Shown here: positions 51,225-63,248 of the stretch, one piece after another
Layout of the letters: every line of letters begins with the position of its first letter
Numbering within the stretch: position 1 is the first letter of the stretch
Assembly (NCBI GenBank): GCA_022843945.1
Contig: JALHMR010000020.1
Span: forward strand, 1 to 64,000
Direction: 5' to 3'
DNA length: 64,000 nucleotides
Origin: Rhodospirillaceae bacterium
GTDB lineage: Bacteria; Pseudomonadota; Alphaproteobacteria; CACIAM-22H2
Notes under the pieces: model-generated
Seen by the model: the letters and a program-made list of their open reading frames with translations, nothing else
Databases searched by the model: none
Told to the model about the DNA's origin: nothing
Translations under genes and position numbers: made by a program

Positions 51225-52067
51225 TCAGACCTTGCCGGCGACCAGGTCGCGCGCCGCGACCGCGATTTCGCCATCGGGATCGGCCAGCTCGTCCAGCACG
51301 TTGAAGTGGTTGTAGGTGCCGATCTCCAGCAGCCGGCCCTTGAGCCCACTGCCGATCCAGGCGGCCGCGTAGTCGCGCGACTGGCGGATGAACTCGGGCA
51401 GTTCTCCGCCACCCACCGCGACGATCTGCGGCGGCGCCTTGGCCGGCAGGTGAAGCATCGGGCTGGTGCGCTTCGCCTCGTCCTCGTCGAGCCGGAAATC
51501 GGCATTCATCGAGCACAGCCGCATCGGCGCCATGTCGAACACGCCGCTGATCGGCAGGGCACCCTTGACGCCCTTCTCGCCGACCACCATGGCGGTCAGA
51601 TGGCCGCCCGCCGAATGGCCGGAGACATAGAGCCTGTCGGGATCGCCGCCGAGCGCGGCGAGGTTGGCGCGCAGCCAGGCCAGCGCCTGCTTCACCTCGG
51701 CGATAATGCCGTCGATGCGGTTCGCGGGGGCCAGCGTGTATTCGATATTGGCGACGTTGATGCCGTGGGCCAGCGGCCCGCCGGCGACGAAACCCCAGTT
51801 CTCCTTGTCCGTGGAGCGCCAGTAGCCGCCATGGATGAAGGCCAGCGTCGGCGCCCCGCTTGGGCCGGCGGCATAGAAATCGAGGCGCTGGCGCGGCGCC
51901 TTGCCATAGGCGAGATCGCGCTTCGGCGTGGCCTTGGCGTCCAGCGCCTTCGTGCGCGCGGTGTATTCCGCGATGATCCGGTCGCGCGCTTCGGCGCCGC
52001 CGATGGCGCCGGAGTTGTTGTAGGCGGCGTCGATGGCCGCCTTATCCATGCCGCGATAGAGGCTCAT
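51225..52067 (-). CDS. Alpha/beta hydrolase, arylformamidase (kynurenine formamidase)-like
   Basis: 280 residues. The oxyanion motif is HGGYWRSTDK, the nucleophile elbow GHSAGGHLTAM, and the late His is in YNHFNVLDEL. The HGGYW form is characteristic of the AFMID-type kynurenine formamidases, although other esterases share it. No other kynurenine pathway gene is nearby. It is coupled by a 4-bp overlap to the TRAP large permease, so it probably acts on the imported compound. ATG at 52065-52067. Confidence 0.85.
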   Translation of the reverse strand: MSLYRGMDKAAIDAAYNNSGAIGGAEARDRIIAEYTARTKALDAKATPKRDLAYGKAPRQRLDFYAAGPSGAPTLAFIHGGYWRSTDKENWGFVAGGPLAHGINVANIEYTLAPANRIDGIIAEVKQALAWLRANLAALGGDPDRLYVSGHSAGGHLTAMVVGEKGVKGALPISGVFDMAPMRLCSMNADFRLDEDEAKRTSPMLHLPAKAPPQIVAVGGGELPEFIRQSRDYAAAWIGSGLKGRLLEIGTYNHFNVLDELADPDGEIAVAARDLVAGKV

Positions 52068-53362
52068 GATTTGTAATCCATGGTCGAGGGAAGCCAGAGC
52101 GCGATCTGCGGGAAAATAATGATCAGGGCAATGCCCAGCATCAGCATCAGGATATAGGGGATCGCCGCTTTGTCGATCTCGGCCAGCGGTGCCTTGGTGA
52201 TCGACTTGATGACGATCAGGTTCATGCCGACCGGCGGCGAGATCAGGGCCAGCTCCAGGTTGATGGTCAGCAGCACGCCGTACCAGACCTTGTCGATGCC
52301 CAGCGCCGTCATCACCGGCAGGATGACCGGCGTGGTGATCAGGATGATCGAGATCGATTCGAGGATCAGGCCCAGGATGAAGATCAGGACCATCATCGCG
52401 ACCATGAAGCCGGTCTGCGAAACATTGTATTCGAGCACCAGCCTCACCGCTTCCTGCGGGATGTTGAGCTTGGTCAGCATGTAGCCGAACAGGCCGGCGC
52501 CGATGATGATCATGAACAGCACGGCCGAGGTGCGCGCCGCCTCCATGCCGCCGTCCCAGAGATCCTTCCACGAGAACTTGCGATAGATCAGCCAGGCGAT
52601 GGCCAGCGCCCACAAGGCACCGGTGCCGGCCGCTTCGGTGGCGGTGAAGACGCCGAAATACATGCCGCCCAGCACGAAAGGCGGCAGGGTGAGCGCCCAG
52701 AAGGAGCGGCGGACGGCCGTGCCCATCTCCGGCAGCGAGGCGCGCTCGGGCCGCACATAGTCGGGAATTGTCCGTTCGCGGCGCGCCTCGACCCCCATGC
52801 AATAGGTGGCGAAGATGAGGGCGAGCATGAGGCCCGGGAACACGCCGGCCATGAAGAGGGCGCCGATCGAGGTGTCCGAGACGAAGCCGTAGAGCACCAT
52901 CGGTGCCGAGGGCGGGATGAGGATGCCTAACGTGCCGCCGCCGGCCACCACGCCATAGATGCCGCGCTTGTCGTAGTTGTATTTGAGCATCTGCGGGATG
53001 GCGACCTTGCCGATGGTGAGCGCCGTCGCCACCGACGAGCCGGACACCGCGGCGAACACCGTGCAGGCAAACACCGTCGCCACGGCCAGGCCCCCGGGCA
53101 GGTGGCGGGTCAGGGTGTGCGCCGTTGCGTAGATGTCATCGACGACACGGCCACGCACCATGAAGTGCGACATCAGCATGAAGAGCGGGATGGCGACCAG
53201 CAGGTAGACGTTGAGCTTGCCGAAGACGAACTCGCCCAGCGTGGCGACGTTGCCCTCGACGAAGATCAGGACCGCGCAGGAAAACAGGAACATGCCGGCG
53301 AACATCGGCAGTCCGGTGTAGAGGAATGCGATCAGCGCCGCGAGGATGAGGAGGAACGTCAC
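52064..53362 (-). CDS. TRAP transporter large permease (DctM-like)
   Basis: 432 residues, about 12 helices. DctM signatures include LFMLMSHFMVRGRVVDDIYA, AVSGSSVATALTIGKVAIP, GGTLGILIPPSAPMVLYGF and ISPPVGMNLIVI. It forms the sodium-driven channel of a tripartite importer with the DctQ and DctP genes just upstream. GTG start at 53360-53362, 19 bp after dctQ. Confidence 0.95.
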   Translation of the reverse strand: MTFLLILAALIAFLYTGLPMFAGMFLFSCAVLIFVEGNVATLGEFVFGKLNVYLLVAIPLFMLMSHFMVRGRVVDDIYATAHTLTRHLPGGLAVATVFACTVFAAVSGSSVATALTIGKVAIPQMLKYNYDKRGIYGVVAGGGTLGILIPPSAPMVLYGFVSDTSIGALFMAGVFPGLMLALIFATYCMGVEARRERTIPDYVRPERASLPEMGTAVRRSFWALTLPPFVLGGMYFGVFTATEAAGTGALWALAIAWLIYRKFSWKDLWDGGMEAARTSAVLFMIIIGAGLFGYMLTKLNIPQEAVRLVLEYNVSQTGFMVAMMVLIFILGLILESISIILITTPVILPVMTALGIDKVWYGVLLTINLELALISPPVGMNLIVIKSITKAPLAEIDKAAIPYILMLMLGIALIIIFPQIALWLPSTMDYKS

Positions 53363-53381
53363 GCCCTATTCGTGCCGATCT

Positions 53382-53936
53382 CTATTCATGGGCATCGAGG
53401 GCATCCGGCTCGGGTCCCTCGGGCTCCACGCCGGCGGCGTAGCAGAGAAGCTGTCCAAGCGATACGAGGAGCAGCAATACCGCGCCGATCGGCACGAAGA
53501 TCTGGATCGCCCAGAGCGAGACTTCCGGGATGCCGATCGACTTGAGCCCGACCATGTGGCTGAAAGCAACCATCTCCCAACCCTCGCGGATCAGGATCAG
53601 GGCGGTCACGGCCACGGCCAGCACGCCGAAGCCGAGCAGGAGGCGCCGCCGCCGGGCCGGTGCCCTCTCGATCAGCACGTCGACGCCGATATGCTCGGCG
53701 CGGCGCTGCGCCTCGGGCACCGCGAACATCACCGCGACGACGATCAGCCAGCCCACGGCCTCGTCCGTCCAGCCCTGCGGCTGGTTGAGAAAATAGCGCA
53801 TGGCCACGGCGTAGCAGACCATCGCCAGGGTCGCGAGGCAGGCGAGGCCCGCCACCGCCACGGCGCCGCGGCTGACCAGGGCGATGACGGCCTCGACCGC
53901 GCGCGCGGTGCGCGCGAGAGCCGAGGCCGCTGCCAT
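53382..53936 (-). CDS. TRAP transporter small permease (DctQ-like)
   Basis: 184 residues, four helices. The family segment FLNQPQGWTDEAVGWLIVVA (around residues 50-70) and HIGVDVLIERAP identify DctQ. It bridges the large permease and the binding protein. Located between dctP and dctM with 13- and 19-bp gaps. Confidence 0.93.
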   Translation of the reverse strand: MAAASALARTARAVEAVIALVSRGAVAVAGLACLATLAMVCYAVAMRYFLNQPQGWTDEAVGWLIVVAVMFAVPEAQRRAEHIGVDVLIERAPARRRRLLLGFGVLAVAVTALILIREGWEMVAFSHMVGLKSIGIPEVSLWAIQIFVPIGAVLLLLVSLGQLLCYAAGVEPEGPEPDALDAHE

Positions 53937-53949
53937 GACCCGCTCCGGA

Positions 53950-54936
53950 TCAGAGCTTGTTGATCAGCTCGATGAGCTTCGGCCCGTCCGGGGCCTTCAT
54001 GACCACGTCCATCACCGGCTTCTGCATGGCGTCCTTCCACACATTGGCCTCGGCGGCGTTGTGGACCTTGACGGTCATGCCCTTGGCGCGCAGTTCCTCC
54101 ACCGCGCGGCCCGCGGTCTCTTCGGTGATGGTGATGGCATCCTGCTCGGCCTTGCGGGCGGCCGCGTCGAGCGCCTGGCGCTGCGCCGGCTGCAGCCGGC
54201 CCCACCACTGCGGGTTCACATAGAGGTGAAAATAGACCGTGAGCGCCGGGGTCACCGTGGCGAATTTCTGGACCTCGTAGAAGCGCCGGCTGACCGCCGC
54301 CGAGAGATCGGTGAGGCCGGCATCGAGCACGCCGGTCTGCAGCGCGTTGTAGACCTCGGGTCCCGGCATGGCCGAGGTCGAGGCGCCGAGCGATTCGAGC
54401 GCGAAATCGGCCGGCTTGCCGAAGCCCCGGATCTTGATGCCCTTGAAGTCCTCCAGCGCCAGGATCGGCTTCTTGCCCGAGGTGAAGATCGCCTGGCGGG
54501 TGATGTAGAACCACGCCAGCTGGTGGACGCCCTTCTCGGCGAGCTTCTTCGAGAGGATGCCGGCGGCCTCGGAGGTTGGGAACTTCTTGATCTTCTCCAG
54601 GTCGCTGAAGAAGTAAGGGATCACCACCACGCTCATCTCGGGAATGGTGTTGCCCCACTGGAAGTTGACCGACAGCGCGCCCTCGACGGCGCCACGCGCC
54701 ACGGCCGGATGATTCTCACCGGCCTTGTGGAGCTGCTCGGCGGGGAAGAGCTGTACCTGCACCGAGTTGTTGGTGCGCTGATGCACATCGGCGGCGAAGC
54801 CTTCGAGCATCTTGTGCAGATGGTGGCCGGTCGGCACCTGGTGGCTGATGCGCATGGTGACGTTCTGGGCCTCGGCGCCGTTCACGCCGAGCACCAGGGC
54901 GGCGATCGAAATCGCGCCGTAAATAAGCTTTCGCAT
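53950..54936 (-). CDS. TRAP transporter substrate-binding protein (DctP-like)
   Basis: 328 residues. Signal peptide ends at GAEAQ. DctP features: MRISHQVPTGHHLHKMLEGF, ALSVNFQWGNTIPEMSVVVI, DFKGIKIRGFGKPADFALES with the conserved Arg that binds a carboxylate, and LYVNPQWWGRLQPAQRQ. The ligand is probably a carboxylate, given the Arg. First gene of dctP-dctQ-dctM-hydrolase. ATG at 54934-54936 has GGAGG upstream. Confidence 0.95.
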   Translation of the reverse strand: MRKLIYGAISIAALVLGVNGAEAQNVTMRISHQVPTGHHLHKMLEGFAADVHQRTNNSVQVQLFPAEQLHKAGENHPAVARGAVEGALSVNFQWGNTIPEMSVVVIPYFFSDLEKIKKFPTSEAAGILSKKLAEKGVHQLAWFYITRQAIFTSGKKPILALEDFKGIKIRGFGKPADFALESLGASTSAMPGPEVYNALQTGVLDAGLTDLSAAVSRRFYEVQKFATVTPALTVYFHLYVNPQWWGRLQPAQRQALDAAARKAEQDAITITEETAGRAVEELRAKGMTVKVHNAAEANVWKDAMQKPVMDVVMKAPDGPKLIELINKL

Positions 54937-55023
54937 GTCGAGGTTTCCTCCGGGCAAAACTGTCTTGGCCCGAGAATGCGCGGCGCTTCAGGGCGGCGTC
55001 AAGACGCGGCTAGCGGCGGCCAA

Positions 55024-55284
55024 TCACCGGCGAGGGGGCGACGGCTGCGTGGTGTAGCGCTCGGGCGCCGGCACGGCATTCACCCGGCTGTCGCCGAGCG
55101 GGACCGGCCGCTCGTTCTGCAGCAGCGAGCGGCTGTCGGTACGAGCCCGGGTATCCTCGGCGCGCTGGCGATCATGCGCGTCCATGAGCGTTTCAAAGGG
55201 CAGCGGTGCGCCAGGTTTGGTTTGGGCCTGGCCGGGCCCCGCGGTCAGCAGAAGGGCCGCCACGACAAGCGCAAGACGACGCAA
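55024..55284 (-). CDS. Small exported hypothetical protein
   Basis: 86 residues: signal peptide MRRLALVVAALLLTAGPGQA, then a hydrophilic Arg/Pro-rich tail with RARTDSRSLLQNERPVPLGD and no recognised domain. TTG start at 55282-55284 is supported by GGAG 6 nt upstream. The mature protein of about 65 residues may be unstructured or associate with the envelope. Divergent from the SDR gene at 55399. Confidence 0.62.
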   Translation of the reverse strand: MRRLALVVAALLLTAGPGQAQTKPGAPLPFETLMDAHDRQRAEDTRARTDSRSLLQNERPVPLGDSRVNAVPAPERYTTQPSPPRR

Positions 55285-55398
55285 GGAGGTCTCCTAAGGC
55301 CTTGATTAGCCAGAGCCCATGATAGAACATATAGAGAACAAGCACAAGGCGCCGCGGGCTGGACAGCGGCGCGGAAATCGGGAAGGGTCGGCGCCTCC

Positions 55399-56163
55399 AT
55401 GGCAGAGCATCCGTTTTCTCTCGGCGGTAAAGTGGCTCTCGTCACCGGCGCCGCGCGCGGCCTCGGCTACGAGATGGCCAAGGCCCTGGCGCGGGCCGGG
55501 GCCACGACAATCATCAACGGCCGCGACGAGAAGCGGCTGGGCGAAGCCGTGGCCCAGGCGGCCAAGGACGGCGTGGCCCTGCAGGCTGCAGCCTTCGACG
55601 CCGCCGATTCCGCCTCGGCCAAGACGCTCGCCGCCCTGGCCGAGCGCCACGGACGCCTCGACGTATTCGTCAGCAATGTCGGCGCACGCAACCGCAAGCC
55701 ACTCTTCGACTTCACGCTTGAGGAGATCCAAGCGCTGCTGCAGACGGATCTCGTGGGGCCGTTCGTGCTGGCGCGCGAAGCGGCGCGGCTGATGGTGCCA
55801 CGCAAGACCGGCCGGATCATCCTCATCACTTCGGTCGCCGGACCGTTCGCGCGCGCCGGCGACGCCGCCTATACCGCGGCCAAGGGCGGTCTCGCCGCGC
55901 TGACCAAGGCGCTGGCCGTCGAGCTCGGAGCCCACAACATCACGGTCAACGCCATCTCGCCTGGCTTCTTCGCCACGCCGGTGAATGAGTATCTGGTGCG
56001 CGACCCCGAGCTCAACGCGACCTTCGCCAAGCGCACGGCGCTGGGCCGCTGGGGCCGGCCGGAGGAGATCGCCGGGGCGGCGGTGTTCCTCGCCTCCGAC
56101 GCCGCCTCCTTCGTCACCGGCCACGTGCTGACGGTCGACGGCGGCACGACGGCGATGTTCTGA
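55399..56163 (+). CDS. SDR family oxidoreductase, gluconate 5-dehydrogenase-like
   Basis: 254 residues. Cofactor motif TGAARGLG (16-23), NVGA-type NAG variant, ISSVAG-like LITSVAG, and catalytic AAYTAAKGG. The overall pattern, including the N-terminal FSLGGKVALVTGA and C-terminal HVLTVDGG, resembles gluconate 5-dehydrogenase/KDG reductase types. The true substrate is open. It is followed by an isocitrate lyase family gene after 14 bp, suggesting a short catabolic operon. Confidence 0.88.
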   Translation: MAEHPFSLGGKVALVTGAARGLGYEMAKALARAGATTIINGRDEKRLGEAVAQAAKDGVALQAAAFDAADSASAKTLAALAERHGRLDVFVSNVGARNRKPLFDFTLEEIQALLQTDLVGPFVLAREAARLMVPRKTGRIILITSVAGPFARAGDAAYTAAKGGLAALTKALAVELGAHNITVNAISPGFFATPVNEYLVRDPELNATFAKRTALGRWGRPEEIAGAAVFLASDAASFVTGHVLTVDGGTTAMF

Positions 56164-56177
56164 TTGGGAGACTTCGC

Positions 56178-57038
56178 ATGAACAAGAAGCCGACATGGCG
56201 CGAGCTGCTCGCGCGCGAGAAGCCGCTCGTCCTGCCCGGCGCCCACGATGCGCTGTCGGCACGGCTGATCGAGATGGCCGGCTTCCCGGCCTATGTCATC
56301 GGCGGCTATCCGGTGGTCGGCGCACGCTACGCGCTGCCCGATATCGGCCTGTGCGCGCTGGGCGAGATCGCGGCCGGCATCCGCGACATCATGGCGGCGA
56401 CCGAGCTGCCGGTGCTGATCGACGCGGATACCGGCTACGGCGACGTCAAGAACATCACCCGCACCATCCGCACCTACGAGGACATGGGTGCTTCCGCCAT
56501 CTTCATCGAGGACCAGGTCAGCCCGAAGCGCTGCGGCCACATGGAAGGCAAGGCGGTGGTGCCGGTCGAGGCGATGGAGCAGAAGATCCGCGCCGCCGCC
56601 GCCGCGCGGCGCAACAAGGACACGTTCCTCATCGCCCGCACCGACGCCCGCGCCTCGGAGGGGCTCGACGGCGCGCTGCGCCGCGGCGAGCGCTACGTGA
56701 AGGCCGGGGCCGACGGGCTGTTCGTCGAGGCACCGCTGACGGTCAAGGAGCTGGAGATCGTCGGCAAGGCCTTCGACGTGCCGCAGTTCTGCAACATGCT
56801 GACCAGCGGCAAGACGCCGATCCTGACCAACCAGGAGCTCTACGATATGGGCTTCGAGATGGTGGTGCACGGCATCACCCTGGTCATGGGTGTGGCCAAG
56901 GCGATGCAGGAGATGCTGGCCGACATCAAGAGCGACAACGTCAAGGCGATCGCCGCCCGGTCGGCGACCTTCGACGAGTTCAAGCAGATCACCCGCTTCA
57001 ACGAGTGGGTGGCGCTGGAAGACAAGTTCAACGGCTGA
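56178..57038 (+). CDS. Isocitrate lyase/PEP mutase superfamily protein
   Basis: 286 residues. TIM-barrel enzyme with the Mg site DADTGYGD (about 76-83), EDQVSPKRCGHMEGK carrying the KRCGH catalytic loop of lyases, and IARTDARASEG. The Cys in the loop argues for lyase activity (2-methylisocitrate lyase or similar) rather than mutase or oxaloacetate decarboxylase. ATG at 56178 follows TGGGAG. Probably acts with the SDR and with the divergent TRAP system on a hydroxy-acid substrate; that link is inferred. Confidence 0.88.
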   Translation: MNKKPTWRELLAREKPLVLPGAHDALSARLIEMAGFPAYVIGGYPVVGARYALPDIGLCALGEIAAGIRDIMAATELPVLIDADTGYGDVKNITRTIRTYEDMGASAIFIEDQVSPKRCGHMEGKAVVPVEAMEQKIRAAAAARRNKDTFLIARTDARASEGLDGALRRGERYVKAGADGLFVEAPLTVKELEIVGKAFDVPQFCNMLTSGKTPILTNQELYDMGFEMVVHGITLVMGVAKAMQEMLADIKSDNVKAIAARSATFDEFKQITRFNEWVALEDKFNG

Positions 57039-57169
57039 AGCCGCGCTTTCCGTGGAGAAACCGAGGCACCGCGGCTGGCGGACGATAATGCCGCGGCATT
57101 GAAACGCGAGGCACCGCTGCACAGATGATATGGCCCCCGCTTTTGGGGTCATTTCAGAAAGCGGTTGCG

Positions 57170-59604
<2,435 letters not shown>

Positions 59605-59608
<4 letters not shown>

Positions 59609-60443
59609 CGCGGAGGCCAGCGCCCCGCTTCGGCGGCGACGAAAAAGTCCTCCAGCGCCGTGTTGAACGCCGCCGGCTCCTCGAGGTTCATGCAGTGCCC
59701 GGTGTTCGGGCAGACCCACAGCCCGGCCTTGGGCAGCGTGCGCTTGAGCCAGAAGCTCGCCTCCAGGCACGGCGTATCGTCATCGCCGACCGCGACCAGG
59801 ACGGGCACATCGAGGCGCCGGATGGTCTCCTCGATGTCGTAGAGCGAGGGCCGCTTGGCCTGGTAGTTGCGCATGGTCAGCGCCGAACCCCGGGCGTCGT
59901 GCTCGCCGAGCTGGCGCACGTGCTCGTCCCAGCCGCGCGGGTCCTTCCGTTTGAGTGTAATGCGCGTCGGGATCCGGCCCATCGCCTGGGCCACCACGGG
60001 CGAGCCCTCCTCCAGGAACTGCCGCGCGCGGGCCTCCGAATCCCTGGCGAACGACTCGCGGTCGCCCTTGGGGGCGCCGGAGCCGCAGCCGGCAAGCACG
60101 AGCGCGCTGGCCATCCCGGGGTGACGCAGGCCGACATGCAGCGCGGCGAAGGCGCCCATGCTGAGGCCCACGACATGCGCCCGAGCGATATCCAGGTGGC
60201 GCAGCACCGCGGCGACGTCGTCGGCCGCGTGGTTCTGCCCGTACAGCTCGTCAGCCTGCGGACCTCGGACGGCGGATAGCCGCGGGCATTGAAGGTGATG
60301 CAGCGATAGCGCCGGCTGAACCAGCGCACCTGCGTTTCCCAGGAACGGTGATCGCCGCCGAATTCGTGAACGAAGATGACCGGGTAGCCCGTGCCGGTCT
60401 CTTCGTAATAGAGCTTCGCTCCGGTCGACGGCGCCAGCGGCAT
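59605..60443 (-). pseudogene. Alpha/beta hydrolase broken by a single-base frameshift
   Basis: The first frame from ATG at 60441-60443 gives APSTGAKLYYEETGTGYPVI, FVHEFGGDHRSWE and FNARGYPPSEV. At about 60257 the reading must shift by one base, giving ADELYGQNHAADDVAAVLRH, then GLSMGAFAALHVGLRHPGMA with the nucleophile elbow and PNTGHCMNLEEP with the catalytic His. Together a normal hydrolase of about 279 residues. Restoring one C in GTCC(C)GCAG repairs it. Either a pseudogene or a sequencing error. The stop overlaps the lon stop by 4 bp. Confidence 0.85.
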
Positions 60444-60450
60444 GACGGCG

Positions 60451-61743
60451 CTATTTCTCGTCGAGCTGCAGTTCGCGGCTCAGGCCGCGGGAGACCTTGC
60501 GCTCCTGCGCCAGCTGCTCGGCGCGGCGCAGTTCCTCGAGGTTGAGCTGCGGGCGCAGCTGGTCGAGCAGGCGCAAGGCCCCGGTGGCGCGCACCGGGGC
60601 GGCGAGCGACAGCCAGGCATAGGCCTCGACTAGGTCGCGCTCGACGCCGTCGGAGCGCTCGTAGCGGATCCCCATCTCGGCCTGCGATTCGGCATCGCCC
60701 GCCAGGGCCGCCTTGCGGAACAGCGAGGCGGCGCGCTTGGGGTCGCGGCCGACGGCACCGCCATGGTCGAAGATCCGGGCGAGCAGCCGGTCGCCGTGCA
60801 CCGACTTGCGATCCTGCAGGGAAAGAGCAATAAGCCGCGCCGACATCGGGTTGCCCTTCTGCCAGCGCGCGCCGTAGAGCTGCAGGAAGCCGCGGAAGTA
60901 ATCGCCGTAGTCGCTGCCCTGGTCAGAGGCGAATTCGAGCAGGGTGACGGCCTTCTTGAATTCGATCTCGCTGCGGCCGGGGCCGGCGAGGATGGCGCCG
61001 AGCCGGGCCTGCGCCTCGGCGCTGCCGTCGGCGGCGGCCAGCGTGTACCACTTGATCGCCTCTTCCTTGTCGACGTCGACGCCCAGGCCGAGGTCGTAGC
61101 TCAGGCCGAGCTCGAACCAGGCGCCGGCATCGCCGATCTCGGCGGCCTGGCGCAGGTAGCGCATTGCCGCTGACGGATCGGCCGGCACGCCGACCCCGTC
61201 GCGCAGCATCTGGCCGACGCAGGCCGCGCCCGCACCGTGACCGGCCTCGGCCGCCGCCTTGAACAGCTCGAAGGCGCGGCTCTCGTCCTTGTCGGTGCCC
61301 CAGCCGTTCAGGCAGCACAGGCCGAGATTGACCTTGGCCAGTGCAAAGCCCGCATCGGAGGAACGCCGGAAGCTGTCAGCGGCGCGCCCGGCATCGCGCT
61401 CGACGCCTTTGCCTTGCGCGTACATGAAGCCGAGATTGTTGATCGAGGCGGGAATGCCGCTCTCGCTCTCGCTGGCGAAGGTCGTCGCCGCCTGCACGTA
61501 GTGCTTGAGGGCAAGATCCGGATCGCGCGCCACGGCCAGGCCGTGCTCGTGCATGAAAGCGTAGCAGAAGGCGGAGAACGCCTTGCCCTGGCGGTGAATG
61601 CGGTCGAACGTCTCGCGAGCCAGCGCTTCGTCCTGCGGCAATCCCTCGCCACGATAGGACTTCAACGCGCGCTGCAATTCCTGCCAAGCGTCGCGATGCT
61701 CGTTCGCCTCGGTCAGGTAGACCATCGCGAAATAGCGATCCAT
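60451..61743 (-). CDS. Sel1-repeat (TPR-like) protein
   Basis: 430 residues, with no signal peptide. Multiple Sel1-like repeats: INNLGFMYAQGKGVERDAGR, KVNLGLCCLNGWGTDKDESR, AACVGQMLRDGVGVPADPSA, WFELGLSYDLGLGVDVDKEE, and weaker C-terminal ones ending SEAEMGIRYERSDGVER-like. Such proteins are scaffolds in signalling or stress. ATG at 61741-61743. A hairpin with a T run on this strand lies upstream. Confidence 0.88.
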   Translation of the reverse strand: MDRYFAMVYLTEANEHRDAWQELQRALKSYRGEGLPQDEALARETFDRIHRQGKAFSAFCYAFMHEHGLAVARDPDLALKHYVQAATTFASESESGIPASINNLGFMYAQGKGVERDAGRAADSFRRSSDAGFALAKVNLGLCCLNGWGTDKDESRAFELFKAAAEAGHGAGAACVGQMLRDGVGVPADPSAAMRYLRQAAEIGDAGAWFELGLSYDLGLGVDVDKEEAIKWYTLAAADGSAEAQARLGAILAGPGRSEIEFKKAVTLLEFASDQGSDYGDYFRGFLQLYGARWQKGNPMSARLIALSLQDRKSVHGDRLLARIFDHGGAVGRDPKRAASLFRKAALAGDAESQAEMGIRYERSDGVERDLVEAYAWLSLAAPVRATGALRLLDQLRPQLNLEELRRAEQLAQERKVSRGLSRELQLDEK

Positions 61744-62050
61744 GCAGCAAGCTTAGCACAATTCGTTAAGGCGGGAATCGCTGCTCAAAAAAACGGCCGC
61801 AGCGGCGAGGGGCAAGGGGCCGCTCGCCGCGGCAAACAGCGCCGCCGCCAACGCCGTTCCGCTGGTAAGTCAGGCACTTGGGAGTGGCTTACCGGCCGGG
61901 CAATGGCCATGCGCGGGGCGCAATCGAGAGTTGTCTGCCGGCCCCGGCCATTTGGCCTTGTCGGCCCCAAACACGCGGTTTACGTTCCGCCCCGCAAATC
62001 GCATGCGAGTCGGGGGGCCCCCGTGCGATGCAAAGCCAGGAGACCGGGGA
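61744..62050. other. 307-bp divergent intergenic region
   Basis: Separates the Sel1-repeat gene and the RND operon. It holds one clear structure, a minus-strand hairpin plus T run (61787-61830), and otherwise GC-rich sequence without a coding pattern. Promoters for both operons must lie here; I could not pick convincing hexamers. Confidence 0.5.
61787..61830 (-). terminator. Intrinsic-terminator-like hairpin upstream of the Sel1 gene
   Basis: On the minus strand GCGGCGAG and CTCGCCGC pair around a 13-base loop and are followed 8 bases later by seven Ts. It lies 44 bp upstream of the Sel1 start, so it could stop antisense readthrough from the RND operon side or act as a leader attenuator. Confidence 0.4.
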
Positions 62051-63178
62051 ATGTCGGGCCCGCGATTCTTACCGTTGATTTTGTTTGCCCTCGCCATGAC
62101 GGCGAACGTTGCGCTGGCGCAAGCCCCCGGACCGCCACCGGTGACGGTGGCCAAGCCGATCGTCAAGGATCTCGTCGAATGGGATGAGTTCACCGGGCGT
62201 TTTGAGGCTGTCGGGGCCGTGGACGTGCGCGCGCGGGTGAACGGCTTTCTCGACTCCGTGCACTTCACCGATGGCGCGCTGGTCAAGCAGGGCGACCTGC
62301 TCTTCGTCATCGACCGTCGGCCGTATCAGGCGCTGGTCAACCAGGCGCAGGCGACCCTGAACTCGGTGCAGACCCGCTTCGAGTTCGCCAAGATCGAATT
62401 CGAGCGTGCCGACCGCCTGGTACGTTCCGGCACCGTGTCCGAGAGCAGGCTCGACGAGCGTCGCCAGCAGTATCTCTCCTCGCAGGCCGACGTGAACGGG
62501 GCGCGCGCCGCCCTCGACCAGGCGCGGCTCGATCTCGGCTTCACCGAGATCCGCGCCCCGATCGCCGGCCGCATCAGCCGCAAGCTGATCACCGAGGGCA
62601 ATCTGGTGCGGGCCAACGAAACCTTGCTCACCACGCTGGTCGGCGTGGACCCGATCTACTTCTACTTCGACGTCGACGAGCGCTCGTTCCTCGCCTACAT
62701 GCGCCTGGCGCGCGACGGGTCGCGCAGCTCCGCCGGCGGCAACGGCTACGAGGTCTTCATCGCCCTCTCGGACGAGAAGGAGTTCAACCACAAAGGCGTG
62801 ATGGACTTCATCGACAACCGCCTCGACGCGGCGAGCGGCACGATGCGCGGCCGCGCCCGGCTCGACAATGGCGGCGGAATGTTCATCCCCGGCCTGTTCG
62901 GCCGCATCCGCGTGCCCGGCAGCCCGACCTACAAGGCCGTCCTCATCCCCGACGAGGCGATCGGCGCCGATCTCGACCGCCGCTTCGTCTACGTCGTGGC
63001 CGAGGACGGCTCGCTGTCGCAGAAGGTCGTGCGGCTGGGCTCGCGCCAGGACGGCTACCGCATCATCCGCCAGGGCCTGACCGGCGACGAGACGATCATC
63101 ATCAGCGGCCTGCAGCGCATCCGTTTCGGGGCCGGCAAGGTGACGCCGCAGGTGACGACGTTGCCGCCCGCGCGCTGA
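62051..63178 (+). CDS. RND efflux periplasmic adaptor (MexE/AcrA-like)
   Basis: 375 residues. Signal peptide ends at NVALAQA. Membrane-fusion protein features: lipoyl-like halves VDVRARVNGFLDSVHFTDGA and FTEIRAPIAGRISRKLITEG, a coiled-coil hairpin between them, and the beta-barrel region. No lipobox Cys, so it is probably soluble or weakly associated. DVRARVNGFL and VDPIYFYFDVDERSFL resemble MexE. ATG at 62051 with GGAG upstream. First gene of an operon with the permease 70 bp downstream. Confidence 0.93.
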   Translation: MSGPRFLPLILFALAMTANVALAQAPGPPPVTVAKPIVKDLVEWDEFTGRFEAVGAVDVRARVNGFLDSVHFTDGALVKQGDLLFVIDRRPYQALVNQAQATLNSVQTRFEFAKIEFERADRLVRSGTVSESRLDERRQQYLSSQADVNGARAALDQARLDLGFTEIRAPIAGRISRKLITEGNLVRANETLLTTLVGVDPIYFYFDVDERSFLAYMRLARDGSRSSAGGNGYEVFIALSDEKEFNHKGVMDFIDNRLDAASGTMRGRARLDNGGGMFIPGLFGRIRVPGSPTYKAVLIPDEAIGADLDRRFVYVVAEDGSLSQKVVRLGSRQDGYRIIRQGLTGDETIIISGLQRIRFGAGKVTPQVTTLPPAR

Positions 63179-63248
63179 CGCCGCCCTACAGCTCTTCGCC
63201 GCCGCCGCGCTGAACCCGTTTCCGGGGATTCTCCCAAGGGTCACCAAG

